The notes beneath the pieces were generated by a model. The model was not told where the DNA came from and searched no databases. It saw nothing but the letters and a program-made list of their open reading frames with translations. Positions 38,363 through 46,754 of a stretch of DNA of 64,000 nucleotides are shown one piece after another. The position numbers and the translations under genes are program-made. Each line of letters begins with the position of its first letter. Position 1 is the stretch's first letter. This stretch comes from CAJFUR01 sp904420575 (GTDB lineage Bacteria > Actinomycetota > Coriobacteriia > Coriobacteriales > Eggerthellaceae). The DNA lies in assembly GCA_965119745.1 (NCBI GenBank), contig OZ221973.1, positions 558,001 through 622,000 on the forward strand, written 5' to 3'.

Positions 38363-40135
38363 ATGGAAAAAAGCACCTCGGCACAAAAGTGGACAGCGGA
38401 AGAGAACGTCGAAGGCCACGAAGGGATCGCGGCGGACGGCACGGGCGCTTGCATGGTCGACGGAAGCGGCCACGGCCTGTCTCGTCGTGGCTTCCTGAAA
38501 GGCGGCACCCTCGCAGCCGCAGGCCTTGCCCTTGCCGGGCTGGCTGGATGCAGTGGTGGCGGGGAAACGAAGCAAGGGCCGAACGGGAACCTGCCCGAAA
38601 CCTGGGATCAGGAGGCCGACGTCGTGGTGATCGGCTTGGGCGCGGCGGGGCTGTCGGCAGCCATCGCGGCCAAGATGGACGGGGCCGAGCGCGTCGTCGC
38701 CCTTGAGGCCGCTCCCGAAGAGGATGCCGGCGGCACCACGCGCGTGTCGGGCGACATGTTGATGATCCCCGACGACGTCGACGGGGCGGTCACCTACCAG
38801 ACCCAGCTCAACGGCCCTTACGAATGCGAGCCGGAATTCATGCAGGCTTGGGCCGAGGGCGTGGTGGACAACTACTCCTGGCTGACCGAAGACCTGGAGT
38901 TCGAACTGGGCGACGCGACGGCCGGCCGCCCCGAATTCCCAGGCATGCCGGGCGGCGAAAGCATCAAGACCTACTACGTCGACGGCATCTGCGGCATGTC
39001 CTCGCTGTGGATCCCCCTGTTCGACAAGGCCCAGGAACTGGGCGTCGAGATCGTCTACGAGGCGCGTGCCGTCGAACTCGTGCACCACTACGAGACCAAA
39101 GAGGTGTACGGCGTGCGCACGGAAGACGGGCGCACGTTCAAGGCCCGCAAGGGCGTGGTCATGGCCTGCGGCGGGTTCGCGGCCAATCCCGAAATGCTGC
39201 AGAACTACCTGGCTAGCATGGGATGCCCGAACGCGTTCGCCCTCGGGTCGCCCTACAACGTGGGCGACGGCGTGAAGATGGCGCAGAAGATCGGCGCGGA
39301 CCTGTGGCACATGAACAGCTATGCGGCCGCAAGCACGTGCGTGCGGGCCATCAGCCCCGAATCCACGATCTGCAACATCCCCTATCCCACCGGCGTCGAC
39401 TATCTCTACGTGAACGGCGAAGGCGAGCGGTTCATGTACGAAGAGACGCGCAGCATCCAGCGCCACGGCAAGCAGAAGGACCGCGGCATCTGGCCGCTGC
39501 TCACCGTGCCCAGCCCCTCCTACATGATCATGGGCGGCAAGAGCGGCAGCATCGACATCCTGGGCATGATCACCTACATGGCCTGGCCCGTCATCATGAA
39601 GCGCGGCTGCACCACCAACCAGGAGCTCATCGATGCCGGCATCATGTTCAAGGCCGACACCATCGAAGAGCTTGCCGAAAAGATCGGGTATCCGCCCGCA
39701 ACGCTTGCCGCCACGCTGAAGAAGTACAACGACGCGATCGAGGCGGGCGAACCCGACGAGTTCGGGCGAGGCACCGCCGTGTATGCCAGCAACCTGTTCA
39801 ACGCCGTCGAAGGCACCGATGCCATTTCCGGCGACGAGCACGGCACCGAGTCGCTGGCCATCGAGCCCTTCCCGCTGGAGAAGATCGAAGGGCCCTTCTA
39901 CGGCATCGAGATCGCCTTGGGCCTGCTGAATTCGCAGGGCGGTGCCAAGCGCAACGGTCAGAGCCAGGTGCTCGACGTGGCGGGCAATCCCATTCCGCGC
40001 CTGTACTCCGCCGGCGAGTTCGGATCCATCTACGGGTACATGTACAACGGCGGCGGCAACATCAGCGAGGCCGTTTCGACCGGGCGCATCGCCGGCCAGG
40101 GCTGCGCTGCCCTCGAGCCGTGGGACGCCGAGTAG
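38363..40135 (+). CDS. Tat-exported FAD reductase (operon with cytochrome)
   Basis: 590 residues. A 39-residue polar leader precedes the Tat motif SRRGFLKGG (40-48) and a GLAGC lipobox (Cys63). FAD fold at ~85-103 (DVVVIGLGAAGLSAA); GGFAANPEML; C-terminal RLYSAGEFGSIYGYMYNGGGN and TGRIAGQG. No FMN or haem motif; the cytochrome gene begins 8 bases after its stop. Long polar N-regions before RR are unusual but occur in this family. Substrate unknown. Confidence 0.87.
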   Translation: MEKSTSAQKWTAEENVEGHEGIAADGTGACMVDGSGHGLSRRGFLKGGTLAAAGLALAGLAGCSGGGETKQGPNGNLPETWDQEADVVVIGLGAAGLSAAIAAKMDGAERVVALEAAPEEDAGGTTRVSGDMLMIPDDVDGAVTYQTQLNGPYECEPEFMQAWAEGVVDNYSWLTEDLEFELGDATAGRPEFPGMPGGESIKTYYVDGICGMSSLWIPLFDKAQELGVEIVYEARAVELVHHYETKEVYGVRTEDGRTFKARKGVVMACGGFAANPEMLQNYLASMGCPNAFALGSPYNVGDGVKMAQKIGADLWHMNSYAAASTCVRAISPESTICNIPYPTGVDYLYVNGEGERFMYEETRSIQRHGKQKDRGIWPLLTVPSPSYMIMGGKSGSIDILGMITYMAWPVIMKRGCTTNQELIDAGIMFKADTIEELAEKIGYPPATLAATLKKYNDAIEAGEPDEFGRGTAVYASNLFNAVEGTDAISGDEHGTESLAIEPFPLEKIEGPFYGIEIALGLLNSQGGAKRNGQSQVLDVAGNPIPRLYSAGEFGSIYGYMYNGGGNISEAVSTGRIAGQGCAALEPWDAE

Positions 40136-40143
40136 GGGCGCGC

Positions 40144-40782
40144 ATGAGTTCGCGACCGAAAGCCCTCCGCACGAAAGCTCTCCGGAGCGGGACCACGGCC
40201 TTCCTCGTTTGCGGCCTTGCGTTGTTCCTGGCCTCGTGCGCTCCGCAAGACGCGCAACCGGCGAAGGAAAGCGGCGGGGACGCGCCGAAGACGCAGGACA
40301 TCGCTTTCGCGTGGTCCGCCGACAGCGACTGCGGCACCTGCCACGAACGGGACGTGCAGTCGTTCGACGACGCGGCCTGCGCGGCCTCGCAGCATGCCGA
40401 CCTGCAAGGCCAATGCCTGACGTGCCACAACGACGAGCCCGGCCTTGAAAAGGCGCACGCGAAGGTGACCTTGGATTCGGAGAAGAAGAAGCAGACGCTG
40501 AAAAAGACCGAGGTGCCGGAAGCGGCGTGCGTCGGCTGTCACGACAAGGAAGACCTCGTGGCCGCCACCGCGTCGAGCACGGCCCTCACCGACAAGAACG
40601 GGCTGACCGTCAACCCGCACGACCTGCCCGTCAACGACGACCATGCGGCAAAGGGCCTCACGTGCGCCTCGTGCCACAAGATCCATGCCGACGAGCCTTC
40701 GGCCGAAGTGGCGCCGGGCATCTGCCTGAACTGCCATCACGCCGACGTGTACGAATGCAACACCTGTCATTTGGAAAAGTAG
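40144..40782 (+). CDS. hexahaem c-type cytochrome lipoprotein
   Basis: 212 residues; hydrophobic leader with a LASC lipobox, then six canonical CxxCH motifs: CGTCH, CLTCH, CVGCH, CASCH, CLNCHH, CNTCH. Paralogous to the cytochromes at 5036 and 53346, but its third motif is CX2CH where theirs is CX4CH. It would pass electrons from the membrane to the flavoprotein encoded just upstream. Confidence 0.87.
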   Translation: MSSRPKALRTKALRSGTTAFLVCGLALFLASCAPQDAQPAKESGGDAPKTQDIAFAWSADSDCGTCHERDVQSFDDAACAASQHADLQGQCLTCHNDEPGLEKAHAKVTLDSEKKKQTLKKTEVPEAACVGCHDKEDLVAATASSTALTDKNGLTVNPHDLPVNDDHAAKGLTCASCHKIHADEPSAEVAPGICLNCHHADVYECNTCHLEK

Positions 40783-40788
40783 CCGAAA

Positions 40789-40818
40789 GCCGGCAGGAGA
40801 CGTGCGCCCCCTGCCGGC
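40789..40818 (+). terminator. hairpin after the cytochrome gene
   Basis: Nine-base arms 40789-40797 and 40810-40818 (GCCGGCAGG type) with a 12-base loop, seven bases beyond the stop. Confidence 0.5.
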
Positions 40819-40857
40819 AAAGCAGGCCCTGGCGGGAGGGATCGTCGCTCCGAGGAC

Positions 40858-40947
40858 GTGCAGGGACGCGTCCGGGTCAGTTTCGGGCCGATCATCAAGA
40901 TCGCCGATGCCCTCGGCGTGCGCGTCCGCGACCTGATCGACTTCTAG
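40858..40947 (+). pseudogene. C-terminal scrap of an XRE helix-turn-helix protein
   Basis: A 29-codon frame from a GTG at 40858 ends PIIKIADALGVRVRDLIDF, the typical end of an XRE/Cro DNA-binding domain. The recognition-helix half is absent upstream. Probably the relic of a deleted regulator. Confidence 0.5.
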
Positions 40948-40970
40948 GCGCCCCGCGCTCTTCTCGCTCC

Positions 40971-42374
40971 CTACAGAGCGGCACCCTGGACAAGTGCCAT
41001 GAATTCCTCCCGGGTCGAAACGCCCAGCTTCGCGTATATCTTGCTCACATGGGCGCGCACGGTGCCAGGGGCTATGAACAGATTGCTCGCGATCTCGGCG
41101 TTGCGTTCGCCCTCCATCATATGCAGAGCGATCTCCAACTCCCTCGCGCTGAGCTTCGAGTCTCCGGCCTTGCCGGCCAGCTCTTCGAGCAACGCGGTCT
41201 TCGCCGCATCCCCGTCAGAGCGAGGCGTCCCGGCCTGCAGGTAGAAGTCCTTCTCACGGAAGACGAGCACGGACGCAACGACCGCGAACGCCGCAGAAAA
41301 ACCGAGAACGGCGTAGGCGACTATCGAGCCGGGCGCCTGCGCTACAAGGGTTCCGGAACCGACTGCCTGCCCGAACGTTATGACAAGCGTGTGTGCAAGA
41401 GAGACGGCGGCACACAGGCGCACGGCCGAATAGCGGCGCCGATAGGCCGAAGCACACACGATGAGGTAGGCCAGGACCATGAAGCACTCGTCGCCTGCGC
41501 TGAGGAAAACCTGGGCGAACGCGGTCTGGCCTGGCAGCACGAACAACGCCGCAAACCCCACGACAACCAGCGGGAGCGTGAACCGGTAGACAACGCCCAG
41601 GTCGAACACGCTGCTGAAGCAGATCGACCCCACAAGGATCACGAGCGCGGGGATGAGCTTTCCCACATATGAGGCGCCCTGGATGCCGGCACCCGTCAGG
41701 GAGTCGGCAAGGCCGAATGCAAAACTCAACGCGCAGATCCACACGAGCAGCCGCCAGAGCGACCGCAGATCAGGCTGATGGGCGCCCCGCTGCGGAAGAT
41801 GCACCGTCGGAATGCGCCGGATGCCGGACACGAAAAGGGCGATCGAGCAGAAGGGAACAGCCGCCACCGATGCGACGGCGGCATCCTGCGGCAAAACGCC
41901 CACGAGCGCCCACACGGCCTCGCACACGACCATCGACCAGCAATAGGCGATGGCCGTCTTGAGCGGCGGCAAACATCCCAAAGCCTCCATCCACACGCAA
42001 AAGAGCACGGCGGAGCCGACGGCAGCCGCCACCTGGCCTCCGACGCCTACGAGGGCGGGGACACCCATGAGCGAGGGCGCCAACGCGCACGCAGAACCTG
42101 CCGCAAGGAGCACAGCGGCACCTAGCCACAGCCCCGCGCGGTCATAGAAGGGCGCGCTTCGTCGGGCACACAGCAGCACCAGCGCGAGCGCGACGCATTC
42201 GGCCACGCCGCTGAGCGGCACCGCGCCCAGCGTCACGCCAGAGGCCGCAGGCCAACCAGCGGCCGCAAGGAGCCCGAACCAGCGCCGCACGAGCCCGAAC
42301 CCCAGGAACGGCAGCCCTACGGTCACGAAGCCGGCCGCACGGTCGTAAAGCGTATTGATGGTCTTCCAGAGCAT
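40971..42374 (-). CDS. membrane-anchored LuxR-family regulator
   Basis: About 467 residues with around 12 hydrophobic segments and a C-terminal LuxR helix-turn-helix (LSARELEIALHMMEG, then IAPGTVRAHVSKIYAKLGVST). I used the ATG at 42374, 15 residues before the first membrane segment; an in-frame ATG at 42455 is the alternative. It diverges from the FMN/FAD reductase gene and probably controls it. Confidence 0.85.
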   Translation of the reverse strand: MLWKTINTLYDRAAGFVTVGLPFLGFGLVRRWFGLLAAAGWPAASGVTLGAVPLSGVAECVALALVLLCARRSAPFYDRAGLWLGAAVLLAAGSACALAPSLMGVPALVGVGGQVAAAVGSAVLFCVWMEALGCLPPLKTAIAYCWSMVVCEAVWALVGVLPQDAAVASVAAVPFCSIALFVSGIRRIPTVHLPQRGAHQPDLRSLWRLLVWICALSFAFGLADSLTGAGIQGASYVGKLIPALVILVGSICFSSVFDLGVVYRFTLPLVVVGFAALFVLPGQTAFAQVFLSAGDECFMVLAYLIVCASAYRRRYSAVRLCAAVSLAHTLVITFGQAVGSGTLVAQAPGSIVAYAVLGFSAAFAVVASVLVFREKDFYLQAGTPRSDGDAAKTALLEELAGKAGDSKLSARELEIALHMMEGERNAEIASNLFIAPGTVRAHVSKIYAKLGVSTREEFMALVQGAAL

Positions 42375-42634
42375 CGCCCGAGCCGCCTTTGCGTCTGCGA
42401 TCCATGTATCCTGCCGGACATTATAGGCGATGGGCGCTATCGCAGACCTAAGCATCCCGGTTTCAGCCCCCGCACGGGCAATATAAGCGCCCCTGCTTAT
42501 CATAAGCGGGGACTTTCCGTCCTATCGTGCACGTGCATCAGGAAGCCTTGTGGCCGGAAAAGCGCCCCCTCCCCCAAGGGCGCGGCGCGCGGTACGGCAC
42601 AGGCTTCGCACAGACCACGAAGGAGGAGAGGGAC

Positions 42635-44632
42635 ATGGAAAACGGATACTCGAGGCGCACGTTCCTGAAAGGCGCAGCCTTTGCAACGACAGGCGCCCTC
42701 GCAGGCTTCACGACGCTTGCTGGCTGCGCACCGCAGGCTTCCGGCCAAGGCGGCGTGCAGGCAGCGACGGAGGGCACGCCTTTCGAGAACACGGTCGAAT
42801 GGGATGCCGAGTACGACGTGATCGTGTGCGGGTTCGGGGCGTCCGGAGCCTGCGCCGCCATCGGCGCGGCAGACAACGGCGCCAAAGTGCTGCTTCTGGA
42901 GAAAGGCGACGCGACGCTTGCCGGCGGCAACTCGCGCTACGGGCAGAACTTCATGGCCTACACCGATCGCGACTTGGCCATACAGTACATGAAGAACATG
43001 CGTGGCGGCCATACGGAGGTGCAGGGCGACGACGTCATCGAATTCCTCGTCGACGGCTTCATGAGCTTCCACGACTGGCTCATCGACCATGGGCTGCCCG
43101 AAGAGCACATCAAGTACGCCACGCGCCCCGAATACCCCGAGCTTTGGCCCAACGGAGAGGACACCGAGGGCTTCCGCAAGATAACCATCCGCACCGACGA
43201 ACGCTTCGGGGCCGACCGGCTCAACGCGAACCTCGCGTTCTTCACCAGCGTCATCAAGGACAACCGCGACCAGATCGATGTCTGGTACGCGTCCTCTGCC
43301 GACGCGCTCGTGCAAGACCCGTTCACGAAGACGATCCACGGGGTCAAGACGACGCACGACGGCAAGCAGTACACCGTGCGCGCCAAGAACGGCGTGGTGC
43401 TGGCCACGGGCGGCTTCGAGAACAACCTGGAAATGATCCAAAACTTCACCGGCTACGAAGAGATGTTCGCGAAGGGCTGCCATCTGAACACCGGCGATTC
43501 GGTCGCCATGGCCGCAGAGGCGGGCGCGCAGCTGTGGCACATGGCGAACCTGGCTGCGCCTGACCCGAACTTCATCAGCCCCTATACGGGGATCGCGTAC
43601 GACTGGAGCTGTGCGAGCGACGGCAATATCGGCAAGACGAGCGCCATCTTCGTGGCGGGAGACGGCACGCGCTTCATGAACGAATGCGCCGAGGAAACGT
43701 TCAACTCCCGCCACGGCAAGACGAATTTCCACGGCACGTGGGTGCATATGCCCTGGCCGCGCAACACCTGGATGATCGCCGACGAGAATGCGCGCACGAC
43801 CGGCCACGCCCCGTACTCCTTCTGGAGCGAAGGCTGGGAAAACGAGCTCGCCCAGGGGTGGCTCGTGCAGGCGGACACGTTGGAAGCGCTTGCGGACAAG
43901 ATCGGCATCGACGGGGAGGCGCTCGCGTCCACGGTCGAACGGTACAACCGCCTGTGCGAACAAGGCCTTGACGAGGACTGGGGCCGTGACCCCGAAGGGC
44001 TCGTCGCCTTCAGCGGGCAGGGGCCCTTCTATGCAATGGAGATGAAGCCCTGCGTCACGAACACGGACGGTGGGGCGAAGCGCAACACGAAATGCGAGGT
44101 TCTGGATCCGCGCGACGAGCCCATCCCGCACCTGTACTCGGCCGGGTCGTTCGGCTCGTTCCTCATCGGCGACTACAACGGCGGCGGCAACATGGGCGAG
44201 TGCTTCGTTTCGGGCACGGAGGCCGGAAAGAACGCCGCAACCGTCAAGGACGACGTCTCGCAGGAGAGCGCGCTTTCGAAGGATGCCGTGAACTTCGCTT
44301 GCACCTGGGAGGACACGCCGTTCGACACGGCCGACGGCCAGTACCTGGGTCGTTACGGCGGCAGAGGCGGCACGCTCACGGTGCGCGTGACCGTCGATGG
44401 CCAGAAGATCGAGAATATCGAGGTCATGGAAGAGCACGAGACGAAGGGCATCGGGTCGCGCGCGGTCGAGGCGATGCCGCAGCGAATCGTGGACGCCCAG
44501 TCGACGGACGTCGACACGGTGTCGGGAGCCACCGCCACCAGCGCGGCCATCATCCTCGCGACCGAGCAGGCGCTCAAAGAGGCCGGCGTCGCCCTCAAGA
44601 CCTCCGGCGACAAGACCGAAACGCCGCAGTAG
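42635..44632 (+). CDS. Tat-exported FAD reductase with C-terminal FMN-binding domain
   Basis: 665 residues. Tat signal SRRTFLKG with LAGC lipobox (Cys31); FAD fold at ~60-80 (DVIVCGFGASGACAA); GGFENNLEM; C-terminal FAD segment LYSAGSFGSFLIGDYNGGGN. Unlike its paralogues it continues with an ~85-residue FMN-binding domain ending TVSGATATS (residues ~628-636), where the Thr of SGAT is the usual covalent FMN site. This urocanate-reductase-like layout receives electrons through FMN, so no cytochrome partner is needed, and none is encoded nearby. ATG at 42635 with AAGGAGGAG upstream. Confidence 0.9.
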   Translation: MENGYSRRTFLKGAAFATTGALAGFTTLAGCAPQASGQGGVQAATEGTPFENTVEWDAEYDVIVCGFGASGACAAIGAADNGAKVLLLEKGDATLAGGNSRYGQNFMAYTDRDLAIQYMKNMRGGHTEVQGDDVIEFLVDGFMSFHDWLIDHGLPEEHIKYATRPEYPELWPNGEDTEGFRKITIRTDERFGADRLNANLAFFTSVIKDNRDQIDVWYASSADALVQDPFTKTIHGVKTTHDGKQYTVRAKNGVVLATGGFENNLEMIQNFTGYEEMFAKGCHLNTGDSVAMAAEAGAQLWHMANLAAPDPNFISPYTGIAYDWSCASDGNIGKTSAIFVAGDGTRFMNECAEETFNSRHGKTNFHGTWVHMPWPRNTWMIADENARTTGHAPYSFWSEGWENELAQGWLVQADTLEALADKIGIDGEALASTVERYNRLCEQGLDEDWGRDPEGLVAFSGQGPFYAMEMKPCVTNTDGGAKRNTKCEVLDPRDEPIPHLYSAGSFGSFLIGDYNGGGNMGECFVSGTEAGKNAATVKDDVSQESALSKDAVNFACTWEDTPFDTADGQYLGRYGGRGGTLTVRVTVDGQKIENIEVMEEHETKGIGSRAVEAMPQRIVDAQSTDVDTVSGATATSAAIILATEQALKEAGVALKTSGDKTETPQ

Positions 44633-44663
44633 GCCTATCGCCCCCCAGCCCTCCACGCGCAAC

Positions 44664-44696
44664 GCGTGCTGCAAGGCACCTCTCCTTGCAGCACGC
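44664..44696 (+). terminator. hairpin after the FMN/FAD reductase
   Basis: Thirteen-base perfect arms 44664-44676 and 44684-44696 with a 7-base loop, about 30 bases beyond the stop. No T-run. Confidence 0.6.
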
Positions 44697-44789
44697 ATGC
44701 CGTGCGCGCCGCCGCCGCGTTTTCCCCAGGAAAACATTTCTGTCGTCGGGCTAAACAGAAACGTCCTTAGGAAACCCTTCGGGCCTTCC

Positions 44790-44795
44790 TATAAT
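44790..44795 (+). promoter_or_regulatory. -10 box before the small gene at 44839
   Basis: A consensus TATAAT, 43 bases before the ATG. No good -35 box is visible; an inverted TCTGT...ACAGA pair lies at about 44740-44760. Confidence 0.45.
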
Positions 44796-44838
44796 GAGCC
44801 TAGCATCGATAGCCGACGACCGTTTGGGGAGGTACCGT

Positions 44839-45072
44839 ATGAATCGCGAAGAGTTCATGGCCCTGGAATCACCGGAGAAGGCGGAAGAGCTGAACGTTTT
44901 CATCGAGTCGGGAATGAGCCAGAAGGAGGCCATGGCGCAAATTGGCGTCGATCTGAAGGACCTCATGGCGGCCCAGGTGTTCTTCTCCAAGAGCGAGGGC
45001 AAGTTCATCGCCAAGGCCGTCGGCGGCTTCGCCAACTTCCATAGCGACACCACTGCCGAAGCCCCAAAATAG
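44839..45072 (+). CDS. small 77-residue protein of unknown function
   Basis: ATG at 44839 with GGGGAGG upstream, its own TATAAT promoter and a clear terminator behind. The sequence is mostly helical and charged, with ESGMSQKEAMAQIGVDLKDLMAAQVFF suggesting a helix-turn-helix-like segment, and a tail TTAEAPK. It follows the FMN/FAD reductase but appears to be transcribed separately. Not recognised; a small DNA-binding or adaptor protein is possible. Confidence 0.65.
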   Translation: MNREEFMALESPEKAEELNVFIESGMSQKEAMAQIGVDLKDLMAAQVFFSKSEGKFIAKAVGGFANFHSDTTAEAPK

Positions 45073-45198
45073 GCTCACGCCCGCAGGTCCCCGCACGTGC
45101 GCGAAGGGGAGGACAGGCTGACATGCTTGTGACGTGCCCGCATTCGCCACGCCCTGCACAAGGCGCAGGGGAGGTACCCGCGAAGACAACCTGAATGC

Positions 45199-45227
45199 AA
45201 AAGAGCTGCGATCGCCGCAGCTCTTTT
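45199..45227. terminator. bidirectional intrinsic terminator
   Basis: Twelve-base perfect arms 45199-45210 and 45216-45227 (AAAAGAGCTGCG type) around 5 bases, with A-run and T-run at the ends. It serves both the small gene and the convergent Fic gene. Confidence 0.85.
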
Positions 45228-45241
45228 CGATCCGGCGACAC

Positions 45242-46414
45242 CTAACAGCGCACTCCGCTCAGTTCCGCCTTGTCGCCCATCTCGATGAGCTTTTCCACGA
45301 AGTCCGTGATCATGGCCGCAGATTGTCTGCAGACGAAAATGCGCTCCCTGCCATCAACCGCCATCTCCCTGACGATGCCCACCTTGACCAGCTGCCGCAT
45401 GGCCTCGTTGGTCGCGCCGTAGCTTTTCCCGATGATCTCGGCAGCGCGCACGGTGGAAAGCTCGGGATTTCCCAAGAACAGGTCCAGCAGCTTGTCCAGC
45501 GCAGAATGGGCCGGTATGCGCAGGTCCTGCGATCGCCACTTCGTGCGCAGCTTGTCCGCCTCGGCCAGAAACGAATCGGCCAAAACCACGGACAGGTACG
45601 TGTTCTGCGCATTGTAGACCGCCTAATGCTCCCTGAGGTCCTTCCCCTTCCCGATCGTGCGGTCAACGCGGGAAGAGTCCTTCAGCTTTCGGCGGTATTC
45701 CCTGCCGATGGAAGCGCCCCAGCAAATCGGGGCCATGTAGCCGTTGGGGAAAAGGCCGCGCCTAAACATGGGCATGAAGGCAAGCACCAGCCCCGTGCGG
45801 TCGATCATCGTGTCGAAAGGCACGATCTTCTCGAAGGAATAGTGGATGATGGACGCTTGCCCCAACGGCGAGTACGACTCGCTGCTCGCGAATGCGCACA
45901 ATTCGCTGATCTCCAAAGGGATCATGGTGGGATCGGAACCCTTTTTGTGCGGCAGGAAATAGTTTCTGAACCCGTGATAGCGGTTGTCGCCCGTCTTTCC
46001 GCTCAGGAGGATCTCGTGAAGGTGCAGGACGGTCTCCATGGTGATGGCGGCATCCTGCTGGCTCACGACGGCCGCCCACTGTATGGCCTGCATGTAGTGG
46101 ATCGCCTGCATGATGGCGTCCATGCTGTCGACGGGAGGCCGGAATTCCGGCCTTTGCATGCGGATGCCCTGGTCGGCATCGCCTTGATACTTCCAGTTGG
46201 AGAGGTCGAAGGCGGTGATGAGGGGAACGACGGGCAGCATCACGTCATGCGCTATGCGGACGGCGAAGATGGCGTCGATGGCCAGAAGCGTGTCCTTCAG
46301 ATACTTCGCGCTGGGACTGTGCGCAAGCCGTTCGCCGAACCGTATCAACTCCGCTTCGGCCTTGAAGAACTCCGCCTGGGTCAAGGCCGTATAAGAGTAG
46401 TCGGAGTATGCCAT
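45242..46414 (-). pseudogene. Fic-family protein with degenerate active site and in-frame amber stop
   Basis: The frame from the ATG at 46414 (AGGGGGCAAG upstream) gives 263 residues to a TAG at 45623-45625. Reading straight on in the same frame gives another 127 residues whose C-terminal half is the winged helix normally closing Fic proteins (HSALDKLLDLFLGNPELS, then AAEIIGKSYGATNEAMRQLVKVGIVRE). So one stop codon splits an otherwise intact gene. The Fic core motif, normally HPFxxGNGR, reads VPFDTMIDR: the catalytic His and the GNG loop are gone, so AMP-transfer is not expected. A GTG at 45589 could start the winged helix alone. Downstream of it is the shared terminator. Confidence 0.75.
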
Positions 46415-46754
46415 CTTGCCCCCTGTCTTTCCCCCTAAAATGACCAGCTGATAAGAGCGCCCACCTTCGTACTTCTCATATGCGAACAATCTTCCCACTC
46501 GCCGCCGTGTCTGACAAGCACGTTGTTCGTTGACAATTTTCCGTTCATTCTAACATCTGCACGATTCCGGCCGCTTCACCCTCCGTGATGAGGCGAATCC
46601 ACAAATTTGTGCCCGTGCGATATTCCCGAATATTCGAAAAGCAGAAACTACCTTGCGGACCCTCTCGTGCGCTCAGTAGCCTGCAAAGCAAGCGGGTTGC
46701 GCCCGAGAGCGCAAGCGCATTCTTTTGAGAGAGCCGCTCGATGAAGGAGGCACG
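46415..46754. promoter_or_regulatory. promoter region of the molybdenum oxidoreductase operon
   Basis: 340 bp without a gene, AT-richer than its surroundings. TTGACA at about 46530 and TAACAT 15 bases later form a possible promoter pointing right. GAAGGAGG at 46743-46750 is the ribosome site. No regulator gene adjoins on this side. Confidence 0.45.

Noticed and set aside
42500..44737. 745-codon frame opposite the FMN/FAD reductase
   Set aside because: Shadow of a gene with complete Tat, FAD and FMN motifs on the plus strand.
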